A stretch of DNA of 57,994 nucleotides from Bacteroides neonati (GCF_000499785.1 NZ_HG726030.1:1-57994); one strand, 5' to 3'; shown: positions 25,625 to 36,300, counted from the stretch's first letter. The notes: generated by a model from the letters alone, not told the origin. Made by a program: numbers and translations.

Positions 25625-27583
25625 TTAGTTTTTCACTTCATCCAGCTCCAGCGAAATCTGCTCCCACTCCTCGACTATACTGTCAAGTTGTTGCTTCAGT
25701 TTCTGGTGCTGCTCATACAAAGCCATATCTGACGCTCCCTCGGGGGTTGCCATCCTAACCTCGAGAATGGCAATCGCAGACTCTGTTTGTCCGATTTGCT
25801 CTTCGCAGTCAGCTACCTGGCGCTCTAGCTTCTTGATTTTTTTATTCAATTCTTTTTGAGCAGCATAGTCCAGTTGCGCTTCCCGCACCGGAGTCGGGCC
25901 AGGTACATCACTTTCGTTCTTAGCCGCCGTAGGCGACGACGATAGCGAAGCCCCTTTCTGGAGTTCATCCAACGTTTCCATCTTCTTACGCTGCAAGAAG
26001 TCGTAGATACCTCCGAGGTGTTCGCGAACCAACCCGCCACCGAACTCATATACTTTAGTCGCCAATCCGTCCAAAAAATCACGATCGTGGCTAACCATTA
26101 TGACCGTTCCTTCAAAAGCACGAATGGCTTCCTTCAATACATCCTTGGTACGCATATCCAAATGGTTGGTCGGCTCATCGAGAATAAGCAGATTAACCGG
26201 TTGCAGCAACAGCTTGATCATGGCCAAACGAGTGCGTTCGCCCCCCGATAGTACTTTCACCTTTTTGTCCGACGCTTCGCCTCCAAACATGAACGCTCCT
26301 AGAATATCGCGAATCTTCAAACGAATATCACCCACGGCTACCCGGTCGATGGTATCGAATACCGTCAGATTTTCGTCGAGCATCTGTGCTTGATTCTGGG
26401 CAAAGTAACCGATCTGTACGTTGTGCCCGATGGTGAGTTTGCCCTCATAGTCTATCTCATCCATGATACACTTCACCAAGGTTGATTTACCTTCACCGTT
26501 TTTACCAACAAAGGCAACCTTTTCGCCTCGGTTGATGGTAAGATTGACATCGTGGAAAATCACATGGTTCCCGTATGCCTTCTTCACGTCTTCGCAAATA
26601 ACGGGATAGTTACCGCTCCGGCATGCAGGCGGAAACTTCAACCGCAGCGAAGAATTATCTTCCTCGTCGACTTCGATACGCTCTATCTTATCCAATTGCT
26701 TCTGCCGGCTCTGTACCTGCACAGCTTTGGTGGCCTTGTAACGGAATCGTTCGATAAACGCCTCTGTATCTTCTATCTGCTTCTGCTGATTCTCGTAGGC
26801 ACGCAGCTGTTGTTCGCGACGATCCTTGCGTAAAACTACATATTCATCGTACTTTACCCGGTAATCGTGTATTTGTCCGCAGGTAATCTCAATCGTGCGC
26901 GTGGTTACTCCATTTAAAAAAGCACGGTCATGACTTACCAGCACCACAGCATTCGCGCGGGTGGAAAGAAAGGTTTCGAGCCATTGAATACTTTCAATAT
27001 CGAGGTGATTAGTTGGTTCATCAAGCAGCAGCACATCGGGCCTGCGTAGCAAAAGCTTGGCCAGCTCAATACGCATACGCCATCCTCCCGAGAATTCGGA
27101 AGTAGGCCGGTCGAAATCCTCGCGCACGAAGCCGAGTCCCATGAGCGTACGCTCAATCTCTGCCTGAAAGTTGGTCCCCCCCATCATTAAAAAGCGGTCG
27201 TTTTCGTGGGTAAAGCGATCAATTAATTTGTGATAGTCCTCGCTTTCATAATCGGTGCGTTCGGCAAGTTCCCGGTTCAAGCGTTCCAGTTCGGCCTGCA
27301 TCTCGAATATATGTTCAAAGGCCCTTTCGGCTTCTTGCATCACTGTACGATTATCTGCCAGCACCATCACCTGAGGCAGGTATCCAATTGTTACATCGCG
27401 CGGAATGCTTACCGATCCGCCGGTAGGGAGTTGCAATCCTGCCAATATTTTGAGCATGGTCGATTTTCCAGCACCGTTCTTGCCCACCAGGGCAATGCGG
27501 TCTTTCTTATTAATAACGTAGTTTACGCCTGCAAATAGTGCGGTGGCATTAAACTCTACGGTAAGTCCTTCTACTGAAATCAT
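25625..27583 (-). CDS. ABC-F family ATPase (ribosome-associated type)
   Basis: 652 residues, no membrane segments. Two ABC domains: Walker A GKNGAGKS and GKNGEGKST, signatures SGGWRMR and LSGGERTR, Walker B LLLDEPTNHLD and LILDEPTNHLD, with the linker between them, and a C-terminal coiled coil (about 565-650, LNKKIKKLERQVADCEEQIG). This arrangement resembles Uup/YdiF-type ABC-F proteins, which act on the ribosome or on DNA-linked processes. The start at 27583 (MISVEGLTVEF) fits the family; the frame extends further upstream without conserved sequence. Antibiotic resistance is not implied. Confidence 0.93.
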   Translation of the reverse strand: MISVEGLTVEFNATALFAGVNYVINKKDRIALVGKNGAGKSTMLKILAGLQLPTGGSVSIPRDVTIGYLPQVMVLADNRTVMQEAERAFEHIFEMQAELERLNRELAERTDYESEDYHKLIDRFTHENDRFLMMGGTNFQAEIERTLMGLGFVREDFDRPTSEFSGGWRMRIELAKLLLRRPDVLLLDEPTNHLDIESIQWLETFLSTRANAVVLVSHDRAFLNGVTTRTIEITCGQIHDYRVKYDEYVVLRKDRREQQLRAYENQQKQIEDTEAFIERFRYKATKAVQVQSRQKQLDKIERIEVDEEDNSSLRLKFPPACRSGNYPVICEDVKKAYGNHVIFHDVNLTINRGEKVAFVGKNGEGKSTLVKCIMDEIDYEGKLTIGHNVQIGYFAQNQAQMLDENLTVFDTIDRVAVGDIRLKIRDILGAFMFGGEASDKKVKVLSGGERTRLAMIKLLLQPVNLLILDEPTNHLDMRTKDVLKEAIRAFEGTVIMVSHDRDFLDGLATKVYEFGGGLVREHLGGIYDFLQRKKMETLDELQKGASLSSSPTAAKNESDVPGPTPVREAQLDYAAQKELNKKIKKLERQVADCEEQIGQTESAIAILEVRMATPEGASDMALYEQHQKLKQQLDSIVEEWEQISLELDEVKN

Positions 27584-27614
27584 ATCTATTTTATGTCCTA
27601 TGAAATTATATCGG

Positions 27615-27622
27615 CAAAGATA
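27615..27622 (-). promoter_or_regulatory. Putative promoter of the ABC-F / M13 unit (-7 box)
   Basis: TATCTTTG on the minus strand matches the -7 consensus, about 31 bases upstream of ATG 27583. This also argues against a translation start at the 5' end of the open frame. The -33 region is poor. Confidence 0.45.
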
Positions 27623-27766
27623 CGTATAATTGAGGAAAGGCACAGAGGGTGACGGTCAAAATAACAAGCAATACATATGAATAAAGATATCAAACGCAGA
27701 CCGGTCATATAAAGTAACTTTTTGCATATAAATTATTAAAATATTTATTTATTTCAGAAAAAACAT

Positions 27767-27774
27767 TATCTTTG
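27767..27774 (+). promoter_or_regulatory. Putative promoter in the AT-rich patch (-7 box)
   Basis: TATCTTTG on the plus strand fits the -7 consensus and is the only one between 27640 and 28300 that could serve the zinc-ribbon gene. It would give a leader of about 500 bases containing a perfect 36-base palindrome. The -33 position is not convincing. The rest of 27640-28296 is AT-rich and shows no gene I can support; an open frame at 27983-28282 has no recognisable protein character. Confidence 0.35.
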
Positions 27775-28202
27775 CCAGTACATCATGCGCCAATAATGTT
27801 AAACAAATATCGCATAAAACTAACTTTATTGAACGACCTTATCGCCAATCTATTTCCAACTAATGAGATTGTCAGGCTCTTATTCATAAATTAGTCGATA
27901 GTAGCCATTGAAAACGAATGATAACAGTAATCTTGATCTAATTTAACAATCAATATTATAATATTGAATACACAACAATACAATGAGTGAGTTTCTCATG
28001 CAATTATCCACAATATCTTTACGGAATCGTAATAATATTGATCATACAGAGAAAAAAACAGATGGTTTATTTTTCAATAAACCGATCACACTTATTGTAA
28101 CGCCACCCATGCGCATAGCTAATGAATCAACAGTAATCCAGCCATTGCACCTTGGGGTTTATCCTCTTCAGATAGACATTCAAAAACAATTCTCTAAAAA
28201 CG

Positions 28203-28238
28203 TAAGATGTATGGTGAATATATTCACCATACATCTTA
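28203..28238. repeat. Perfect 36-base palindrome
   Basis: The 18 bases 28203-28220 (TAAGATGTATGGTGAATA) are followed immediately by their exact reverse complement (28221-28238). There is no spacer. It lies 58 bases upstream of the ATG of the zinc-ribbon protein. It may be an operator for a dimeric or tetrameric regulator, a cruciform site, or a weak attenuator; no long T-run follows. Confidence 0.9.
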
Positions 28239-28296
28239 TATGTCTGTTTTCTAAACTCAACAGAATCCATCTTCGAGATTGATTCTTCTAAACAAA

Positions 28297-28656
28297 ATGA
28301 TTATGGGACTGTACGAAGGAATTAAAAATATCGCCAAAGCTGTTCAGCAAACCGAGAATGTCGATTTGTATAAACAACTAATTGAGTTAAGCGCACAAGC
28401 CTTAGATATGGAAAATGAGCTTACCCATCTTAGATCAGAAAATGAAAAACTAATAAAAGAAAAAGAAAATTGCATCGAAAGGCATGATGAGCTATACATT
28501 ACCTTAAAAGGCGATGCAGATAAAACCTTGTATTGCTCACACTGCTGGGATCACGAGCACCATTTGGTTCAAGTGAAATGTTACGATAGCGGTTCATTCA
28601 AGTGCGCGCATTGTGCTAATAACGGAGTATACGATTATGCCAAGTGGAATAGTTAG
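28297..28656 (+). CDS. Small zinc-ribbon protein with N-terminal coiled coil
   Basis: 119 residues from ATG 28297 (or 117 from ATG 28303). Helical N-terminus (GLYEGIKNIAKAVQQTENVD), a coiled coil rich in Glu and Lys (about 30-65), then a zinc ribbon with CSHCW and CAHC pairs and a YITLKGDADK segment before it. I recall similar uncharacterised proteins scattered among bacteria and mobile DNA but cannot name a function. It stands alone in an AT-rich patch between housekeeping genes, which suggests later arrival. Possible nucleic-acid or protein binding by the ribbon. Confidence 0.75.
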   Translation: MIMGLYEGIKNIAKAVQQTENVDLYKQLIELSAQALDMENELTHLRSENEKLIKEKENCIERHDELYITLKGDADKTLYCSHCWDHEHHLVQVKCYDSGSFKCAHCANNGVYDYAKWNS

Positions 28657-28699
28657 CCACAACAAGCGACTATACGAAGAAGTGAGAAAGTAAAAAAGA

Positions 28700-28743
28700 A
28701 TAGCCATTATGATGTGGTTCACATGCCACACCATAATAGCTAT
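28700..28743 (-). terminator. Long hairpin, terminator of the nucleotidyltransferase gene
   Basis: An 18-base stem (28700-28717 with 28726-28743, two G-U pairs depending on strand) and an 8-base loop. On the minus strand it is followed by TTCTTTTTTAC, as in an intrinsic terminator. It may also stop the convergent zinc-ribbon gene. Confidence 0.75.
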
Positions 28744-28774
28744 GAATAATAATCTGTTTTATCGCAGAAGCTGT

Positions 28775-29680
28775 TTAAAACAACTTAGCGGGATATTCCC
28801 CGGCATCGACCAAGGCTAGAATCTTATCGACTACTCCCTGGCGGTCGGCCGCATAAGTTACGCCAAACCATTTACTGGTTGTATCCAATACCTTCACACG
28901 AGCTGTGCCTTCATTTACCAGTTTGTTTACCATCAACGGAATGAAGTATTCCGACTTCAAGTTGCCTTCATTCTCTTTCAGGAATTCCTTGAAGTACTCT
29001 TCCGAGTAGGCAAAGTAATCGGGGGTAAAGCCCCACATATTCATTGATACAGGTGTATTGTCTTCGATAGATACCATTTGTCCGGTTGCATCGTCTTTGA
29101 AAGAGACCTTGCCGTCGATACGCTCAATGGCTGTACGCTCTACAACAGTAGTTAGGTAGTCATTGGCATCCTTACCACATACACCACGTGCCACACTTCC
29201 GCTTTCGCTCAACGTGTTTCCAACGCGATAACCTACCATGCAGTAATCATTTGTTTTTCCCTCCATTTTGCTTAGCTCGGCACCCAATACGGCGAAGCTA
29301 TCGCGACCATAAAAGTCGTCGGCATTGATCACAGCAAAAGGTTCGTCGATAACATTCTTACCCATCAACACCGCATGATTCGTTCCCCACGGCTTCACAC
29401 GCTCGGCGGGACAAGTAAAACCTTCCGGCAGATTATCTAGTGCTTGAAAAGTTAATTCTACGGGAATATGATTCACATATTTACTCAGAATTTTGTCGCG
29501 GAAATCTTGTTCAAAGTCTTTGCGAATAACAAATACAACTTTTCCAAATCCACCGCGTATAGCGTCGTAAATAGAATAATCCATAATTGTTTCGCCGTTG
29601 GGACCCAGTCCGTCTAATTGTTTTAATCCTCCGTAACGGCTACCCATGCCGGCTGCAAGTACAAATAAAGTAGGTTTCAT
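28775..29680 (-). CDS. Sugar-phosphate nucleotidyltransferase family protein
   Basis: 301 residues. The N-terminus (VLAAGMGSRYGGLKQLDGLG) is the nucleotide-binding signature of the NTP-transferase family that activates sugar phosphates; FAVINADDFYG is the metal/nucleotide Asp motif. C-terminal half lacks the hexapeptide repeats of GlmU-like enzymes. The exact sugar is not evident, and no glycan genes surround it. It is a single-gene unit with its own promoter and terminator. Confidence 0.85.
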   Translation of the reverse strand: MKPTLFVLAAGMGSRYGGLKQLDGLGPNGETIMDYSIYDAIRGGFGKVVFVIRKDFEQDFRDKILSKYVNHIPVELTFQALDNLPEGFTCPAERVKPWGTNHAVLMGKNVIDEPFAVINADDFYGRDSFAVLGAELSKMEGKTNDYCMVGYRVGNTLSESGSVARGVCGKDANDYLTTVVERTAIERIDGKVSFKDDATGQMVSIEDNTPVSMNMWGFTPDYFAYSEEYFKEFLKENEGNLKSEYFIPLMVNKLVNEGTARVKVLDTTSKWFGVTYAADRQGVVDKILALVDAGEYPAKLF

Positions 29681-29729
29681 AATTGTGTATATTATTATAG
29701 GTTAGTAAAACATCTGCTCGATATCGGTA

Positions 29730-29745
29730 CAAAAGTACAAAAATA
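29730..29745 (-). promoter_or_regulatory. Putative promoters of the nucleotidyltransferase gene
   Basis: Two adjacent -7-like boxes on the minus strand, TACTTTTG (730-737) and TATTTTTG (738-745), lie 50-65 bases upstream of ATG 29680. Both match TAnnTTTG. Which one is used cannot be told; a clear -33 TTTG is missing. The remaining intergenic DNA to 29980 shows nothing else I can support. Confidence 0.4.
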
Positions 29746-29989
29746 TACCGATGTCAGCTCTCTTTTCCGTTCATTCTTTTCGTGTAATAATCCCAATTTC
29801 TACTTCTGTAATCTGTAATTCAACCCTCAATCTCCTTTTCCGACATATATCTTTAACGATACCGCCACCTATTCATGTAGTCGTTTCTCGCCCAAGTCTA
29901 CCATCTTTATGCGAAGGTTTGCGTATCGATTGATCATACATAATTTCGAAGAAGTACCGAAACTTCAGAATTAATTTAGAATTGCTCTC

Positions 29990-29997
29990 TACCTTTG
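29990..29997 (+). promoter_or_regulatory. Putative promoter of the PepSY-like lipoprotein gene (-7 box)
   Basis: TACCTTTG on the plus strand, 28 bases before ATG 30025, is a perfect -7 box. The -33 region has no TTTG. The short leader is T-rich then A-rich. Confidence 0.5.
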
Positions 29998-30024
29998 TTT
30001 TTTTAACTAACTAAAAAAGTAAAT

Positions 30025-30963
30025 ATGAAGAAACAAATGAATCTACTCAAGCTCCTTTTCGGAGCAGCCATTGTGCTTTTTACCACAGCATGCAGCCATG
30101 ATGACGAACACGATGGCGGAATGTTTGCCAACTTACCCACGGCCGTAAGTGAAGCCTTCAATAAGCAATTTCCCAATGCCACGAACGTTAAGTGGGCAGA
30201 GAAAAGTAATTATTATGTGGCCAGTTTCGACCTTAATGGCTCAAATCGTACTACTACGCCCCAAAGTAGCGACAACGAAGCATGGTATACCGCCAATGGA
30301 GTATGCAGTCTGAGCGAACTTGAGCTATCTCAAGCTCAACTAGAGAAAGAGTACAATGCCGTTTTCACCGCATGGAAAACGACTCCCTACTTTGCGGAAG
30401 GTTATCATATAGATGATATCGATTTATTGCAAAGAAATAACGAGCTAGCCGATCAAACAATAAAAGTCGAAATTGAGAAGGGCGAATGGGAACGTGATCT
30501 TTACTTCACCCTCGATGGCGTTTTGGCCAAAGACATTGTAAGCTCGGACGATGATGAGAACCTACCCTGCCCTCAAGCACTGACCGACTACATCAATAAG
30601 CACTACAAAAATGCGGTCATTGTCGACTTTGAGCAAGACACGACTGCCAAAGTATATGAAGTAGAAATCTTATTTAGCCAAGATGGCATCATTATCGAAA
30701 AGGAGTTAACATTTAACGAGCAATACGACTTTGTCGGTGCATTAATCGATATTGATGATGCATTACTGGTGAAATTTGTGCAACGGATACTCACTGCAGA
30801 ACAGTTAGCAGAACTAACCAAACTAACCGGAGAAAATAATCCGTCGGAATGGGACATGGAGCTTAGAGAAGATAGCAAAGGGGAAGTCAGCCTTTGGATA
30901 GAAAACACCAGCGAGCAGATGATCAAGTTTATCACATTAGATCCTAACACCTTACCTGTATAA
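30025..30963 (+). CDS. PepSY-like (DUF2874-type) lipoprotein
   Basis: 312 residues. Lipoprotein signal with FTTAC at about residues 19-23. Repeated segments follow the pattern 'VSEAFNKQFPNATNVKWAEK ... YYVASF' and 'LTDYINKHYKNAVIVDFEQD ... KVYEVEIL', as in the PepSY-like, beta-lactamase-inhibitor-fold proteins common in Bacteroides. The protein is strongly acidic. Role unknown; members are thought to sit in the periplasm or on the cell surface. A single-gene unit between a promoter and a bidirectional terminator. Confidence 0.75.
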   Translation: MKKQMNLLKLLFGAAIVLFTTACSHDDEHDGGMFANLPTAVSEAFNKQFPNATNVKWAEKSNYYVASFDLNGSNRTTTPQSSDNEAWYTANGVCSLSELELSQAQLEKEYNAVFTAWKTTPYFAEGYHIDDIDLLQRNNELADQTIKVEIEKGEWERDLYFTLDGVLAKDIVSSDDDENLPCPQALTDYINKHYKNAVIVDFEQDTTAKVYEVEILFSQDGIIIEKELTFNEQYDFVGALIDIDDALLVKFVQRILTAEQLAELTKLTGENNPSEWDMELREDSKGEVSLWIENTSEQMIKFITLDPNTLPV

Positions 30964-31001
30964 GCGATTGAGTCACTCTTTGAGCGATTTAATCCAAGAA
31001 A

Positions 31002-31041
31002 AAGGTCGCCTCTCATAAATAAAAGTATGTGAGGCGACCTT
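31002..31041. terminator. Bidirectional terminator
   Basis: Perfect 11-base stem AAGGTCGCCTC (31002-31012) / GAGGCGACCTT (31031-31041). It is flanked by T-rich runs in both reading directions and separates the convergent PepSY-like gene and tamL. Confidence 0.9.
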
Positions 31042-31063
31042 CTTTATATAATACCCATAGGAA

Positions 31064-33388
31064 TCAGAAAGGATAACCGATGGCAAAATGGACACCTAAC
31101 TGTTTCCAGAAATTGCCCACTATGTTGTAATAGCTTTTTCGACCGGTATCATAAGGTGCGTGTAGCGGCACACCGCAGTCGAGACGAAAAATAAGAAATT
31201 GAAGATCGTAGCGCAAGCCTGCTCCGGTTCCTAAGGCTACTTGGTTGAGAAACGTAGAAGCCTTCAGCTTTCCGCCGGGACGCTCGGGGTCCTCTCGTAG
31301 AAGCCATACATTGCCGGCATCCAGAAAAACAGCACCGTGCAAATCACGATAAATACGAAAGCGGTATTCCAGATTGGCTTCCATACGCACATCACCCGTT
31401 TGAGTGATAAAGGAATAATCGGTGTGAGGCGGTTTATAACTTCCCGGCCCGATGCTGCGCACTGTAAAAGCACGAATACTATTGGCACCACCGGCATAGA
31501 ATTGTTCGCTGTAAGGGGCTACCGTCATATTGCCATACGACCACAACAGACCACCCGCCACACGGCCTGCTATGGCTTGGTTCTTATCAATATTCCAAAG
31601 ATAGCGAAAATCGCTGTTCACTTTCAGAAATTGGGCGAAGGGAGCACCGAGCAGCTTCTTATCTTGCTTATTCAGCGGCTGCCCGAAGGCTCGATAGATA
31701 AGCGAGGTCACATTACCGGCGGAGGTTACCGTGCTCTGCCAGTAGATCGGATTCCGAACTCCCTTCAGCGCACTGTTATCATACGTATAAGTATATTCCA
31801 TAGCGGGAATAAACTGGTTCTGCAAGCTGATATAGAGCACGGGATTCTTTTCGGCAATCGAGTCGAACGCGGCCGTATGGTTCTGAAGAACGTTAAATGT
31901 TAGTCGAAAAGGAGTTAGACTGTGACGGCTGACCCGCGTGGGCTGGAAGTCGTACTTCGCATTGCCTCCAAACGAAAGCAATTGGTAGTACTTGGCCCGG
32001 TTGAGCTGATCGACATACAGACGAAAAGTGGTAGTGGCAGGGAAGTCATACTCCCGATTACCGAACCGGGGGAAAACCACCCGGGGAAAAACAAGTGATG
32101 AGGAGACACCCATCTCCCAACTATTCATCAACGAGCTACTTTTGGCTCCACCTGTTTGCCACTCGTACGAGCCTTTCAGTTCGACGTTCCAGGTCTCTCC
32201 ACCCCCGAATACATTGTTGCGTGTGACGGCAAACAAGGCTCCGGGTCCCGTTTGATCATTACTCTTCATCGTCAGGTTGAAGTTAAACTCTGCATCGAGC
32301 GGCTTATCAAAAGTGCCCTGCACCTGAAAGTCGAGCAGATTACAGGTAGCACTGGTATCGCGAGGTGTGTATTGCAGCTCGAGGTAGCGGAAAATGCCCA
32401 ACTGGCTCAACTTCTCCTGAATGCGCTGCTGCCGATACTGGCTGTACAAACGGCTTCGCTGAGACCGACGCAAGCTATCGTTGCGCACAAAGGCTTGGTA
32501 ATTGAGCCACCGATAGAGCATATTGGGCCGTAGCTGCAACTTGTTATAATAATGAATGCGAAGCGTTTTATAGTGCATGCTGTCATTGGGCAGCTCGCCC
32601 CCTTTGCCCAAAAGGGTTACCTTGATGACAGAATCGACATAATAGGGACGCTGGGCAGCAGCGGGTAATCCCGCCACCGGCAGCAGTTTAAGACTGACGT
32701 GACCGCCGGGAACCAGTGTCGTATCGGCTTGATAGGTCATGTAGTCGGGACGAAAGTAGAAGTAACCGCGGTTGCGCAGCAACGTGCTGATGCGGTTGCG
32801 CTCACCATCCAGATCGGCTACATTGAACTGCTCGCCCGGGGTGATGAGTGAGCTTCGCCGCCCACGATCCATGATGGCGAGTGTCTGTGGCGTGAAACGC
32901 TGATAATAGACCGTGTCGATAAAGTAGGGATTGCGCATATCGACCGTATAGGTGATACCTGCCTTTAAACTATCTTTAGGGTTGACGATCGTTTGCGAAC
33001 GAACCGTACCGTTGAAGTAGCCGTAGTCGTGCAGGATATTGGTGCCAACCTTGACGCGCACATCGGGATTGACCGTCGAAATAAAAACCGGATTAGCAGC
33101 AAAGCGATTGAATATCCAGCGGCCGAAGCCTTTCTCATATTTCACAAAATCATTGTACACCCACATACCGAACGGAATGGGAAGTACACTAAAGAGCTTC
33201 GTGCTCGGTGTTTTATCCAGTGCCGCATTCACCTCGGTCACAGCATCCTGCCCTACACGGGTGGCTGAACGACTCGCATAGTTTATCTTATTGCCCGTAA
33301 AAAGCACTTCGCCTTCGGGCAGATTCTTCGTAGTAGAACAGCTCGCACACAGTATTCCGGCTAATAAGAGTAGTTCAAGCTTCTTCAT
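31064..33388 (-). CDS. tamL: TamA-like outer membrane assembly lipoprotein (TamL)
   Basis: 774 residues. A lipoprotein signal (LLAGILCASC, Cys about residue 17) precedes LPEGEVLFTGNKINYASR, which opens the POTRA-like part, then a C-terminal 16-strand Omp85 barrel with GGANSIRAFTVRSIGPGSYK (about 645-665) and a terminal aromatic (GYPF). The lipidated form is known from Bacteroidota as TamL. It works with TamB in moving lipids or proteins to the outer membrane. Its ATG overlaps the tamB stop by 4 bases. Confidence 0.9.
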   Translation of the reverse strand: MKKLELLLLAGILCASCSTTKNLPEGEVLFTGNKINYASRSATRVGQDAVTEVNAALDKTPSTKLFSVLPIPFGMWVYNDFVKYEKGFGRWIFNRFAANPVFISTVNPDVRVKVGTNILHDYGYFNGTVRSQTIVNPKDSLKAGITYTVDMRNPYFIDTVYYQRFTPQTLAIMDRGRRSSLITPGEQFNVADLDGERNRISTLLRNRGYFYFRPDYMTYQADTTLVPGGHVSLKLLPVAGLPAAAQRPYYVDSVIKVTLLGKGGELPNDSMHYKTLRIHYYNKLQLRPNMLYRWLNYQAFVRNDSLRRSQRSRLYSQYRQQRIQEKLSQLGIFRYLELQYTPRDTSATCNLLDFQVQGTFDKPLDAEFNFNLTMKSNDQTGPGALFAVTRNNVFGGGETWNVELKGSYEWQTGGAKSSSLMNSWEMGVSSSLVFPRVVFPRFGNREYDFPATTTFRLYVDQLNRAKYYQLLSFGGNAKYDFQPTRVSRHSLTPFRLTFNVLQNHTAAFDSIAEKNPVLYISLQNQFIPAMEYTYTYDNSALKGVRNPIYWQSTVTSAGNVTSLIYRAFGQPLNKQDKKLLGAPFAQFLKVNSDFRYLWNIDKNQAIAGRVAGGLLWSYGNMTVAPYSEQFYAGGANSIRAFTVRSIGPGSYKPPHTDYSFITQTGDVRMEANLEYRFRIYRDLHGAVFLDAGNVWLLREDPERPGGKLKASTFLNQVALGTGAGLRYDLQFLIFRLDCGVPLHAPYDTGRKSYYNIVGNFWKQLGVHFAIGYPF

Positions 33389-36300
33389 TTCTTCTTTCTT
33401 TTAAATATAAACAGCTCACTGAGACGATCCATCTTCTTGCGCAATACCAAACCAAGACCGGTCTCGGTAATCTCTCCTTCGAGCACACTGTCGTAGTTCT
33501 TGTCATGAAACAAACGAATATACCGCGTACCCGATGCATCGAGTCGATACTCGAGCGATACGTTATCAATAAACGACTCGGCATCATTCGTCGCGTTGGC
33601 TCCGGTCGATACCTTACCACCCAGTATCACCTGAAAGCGATCGTTAAAGAAGCGTTGTGAGTAGCGGAAGCTATAATCGGTCTGGGTACTGCCCGTTTCT
33701 TTATTGTTGTTATCTTCGACTCCGACCGATAAGCTGGCGTTTTTCAGGTTGCCGGCCAATGCATTGATTTGGCTGGTAAGCACGCTATTCAGAGCCGATC
33801 CCATATTCAACCCGCCCGTACTACCCGAGTCGGCAAGATAAATACCCGTTACCAACATGGCAATCGCCTGCTTGTTCCGCTCTTCGGCTCCCATAGCGGT
33901 GAGCTGGTTCTGCACCGTAGCGTCTTCGGGGGCAGTGATATCGAAGGCAAGCGAGAGGTTATCAAGTCGGTTCTTGACCACAATCGACACATCAAAGTTG
34001 ACCATACGCGACGCACCGTTGCTACCTCCACCAACAGAGGAGCGCACACGTTCGGTTGCTGTAAAGTTAAGCAAGGGGTCCATCGGATTGCCGGTCCACT
34101 CTACGTAGCTTCCGTTGTTGATCGTGAAGTCTTTGAGTGGAATTACCGGAAGCGAATACTTTAGCAAACCACCGCTCAGGGTATAGCGTCCGGCGAGTGT
34201 GAGGTCGCCTTGGGGCGTATAGCGGAGCGACAGATCGCCGCCACCCTCAAGTTCCACACGGTTGCTGCGGTCGGCATTCAGGTCGACTTTAAGACGTACC
34301 GTAGGGTCTATCTGCACCGTCATAATCATATCGAGCCCACCGAGCGATACCGCAGGGGTCTCCTGCTTAGCCACCGTAGTGGTGTCATTGAAGTTGGTAA
34401 AGGTAACCAATCCACTGAGGCGGTCTTGCACGCTCAGGGGCGAATCGGTCATCACATAGGTAACATCGGTGCTGCTCAGCAGGTTCATGTTGCCCCGCAT
34501 CACCAGTTCGCTGAAGGGACCACGCACGGTCGACTTGAAGTCGACCAACACCTTTCCGTACACCAAGCTCTCCTTAGTGCGTTTGGCGTTAATGAGCGTA
34601 TAATTCTTCGCCTCCATGGTGAGGTTGGCAATCGGTCGTTCCAAATGGTGAAGGTCTACATATCCGTCGATGGTAAACGGATTCTGGCTTGTGGTGAATA
34701 TGGCAAACTTATCGAACTCCACCCGGCTGTCTTTGACCGGAACCGGACGATTGTCGAAGGTAAATCGGGCTCCTGCCTGACGGGCAAAAACCGAAACGCT
34801 ATCCAGCACCAACTGCCCGTTGAGCAACGGATGTTCCGTATCGCCCGTTACGTGCAGTTCACCGTCCATATCGCCCGATAAGGTAACCAACTGATCGGGT
34901 ACAAAGGCGTTGGCAATGCTGAACGGGAAGTGCTCCATCGTAGCGTTGACTTCGATGCTGTCTTTGCCCGAAGCCGTAGGATAAAGTGCCCCGTCGGCTA
35001 CCAAGATCTCGGTCTTGTCGTGGGTGAGGTAACTGTTTACATACTGTTTACCATGCTCGCCGGGCAGCCAGGTAGCTCCCAGGGTAATGTCGCCTATGCG
35101 TTGCCGTTCGTAGGTAAGCGCGTCGATGGTTGCCTCGGTCGATACCGAAAGCGATTTCTCTCGTTGGATGTAGTGAGCCTCAGCCGAGAGCAGTCCCGAC
35201 ACTTCGGGGAAGTAAGGGAGCACACTACTCAACTCGTCGAGTCGGATGCGGCGTATCTCGACGTCGAGGTTCTGCAACGACACCGTATCTTCTTTAATTG
35301 ACTGCACCCTGAAACCCATATCATTGGGACCAATCATATTGACATTGGCATATACACGCATGTTCTTGTGCAGATAGACCCAATTCTGATGGTCTTCGAA
35401 GCGGAACTTCTGGAAGGCAATGATCGGCTCGTTGGGCACCAGCCTGAATATCAAACCGTTCGACTCGCCTTTCTCATTCACATTCGGACGGGCATTGACA
35501 CCGAGCAGCATACCGGTTTCTCCCTTTCCGTTTTCGTACTTCACCGTCAGCTCGGCATCATTGGTACGTATCTCGCCCATCAATCCCGCCTTGAATACGC
35601 GCTGCGGATTCTCCGGCCCATTGATGACCCCACCTTTGAGTGCCATCACCGAGGAGTCTTGCCGGATGGTGAAGTAAATCGTATCGAGTTGCAGCGTATC
35701 CACACGCAAGGCATGAATGGAGGCTTTGCCGTTGATACCCTCGCGGTCGTTCGCATCGAGCTTGACCGAGAGGTCGTGGAAGCTCAACTTCTTAGCTCCG
35801 AGATACCACGCCAACGGGTTCTCCTGCCCCGCCTCGAAAGCAAACGTTGCATCGGGCAGCTCGTGTCTGAGCTCTTCGTGGTTGAGTAGCTTCTCCTTGA
35901 TCTGCCTCATGAGCACTTCGACAAAACGGATGCTTTGCTTCATCAACGGGTCAACTCCCGAAGGCGAAGAGAGCTCGGCTCGCAAGTCGCCTGCCGAAAG
36001 CCCTACGGCTACCCGTTCCTTGCGTGCTTCGGCCTCGAGATGAAAGGCCAGCGGGCGTTTCAGCGGTTGGGGCAACAAGCGAAGCTCGTACAAGCTGATG
36101 TGCGACACATCCATCGAGAGTTTGCCGTCGGGATAGCGGTGCGCCAGGTTATACTCACCGGTAGCATTCATACCCAGCAGTGTATTATTGCTCACCAGAT
36201 GCGCCCGGGCAAGAGCACCCTTCAGCTCGGCGGTGAGCTCCACGCCCGACAGGTGATAATGCGTATAGTTCAGCTGATCGATCGTAGCTTTGAGCGAAGC

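Noticed and set aside
25625..27583. Antibiotic-resistance ABC-F protein
   Set aside because: The long C-terminal coiled coil and housekeeping surroundings fit Uup/YdiF-like proteins; nothing in the sequence shows resistance.
27983..28282. 99-codon open frame before the zinc-ribbon gene
   Set aside because: No domain or signal is evident, it runs through the 36-base palindrome, and the zinc-ribbon gene starts right after it.
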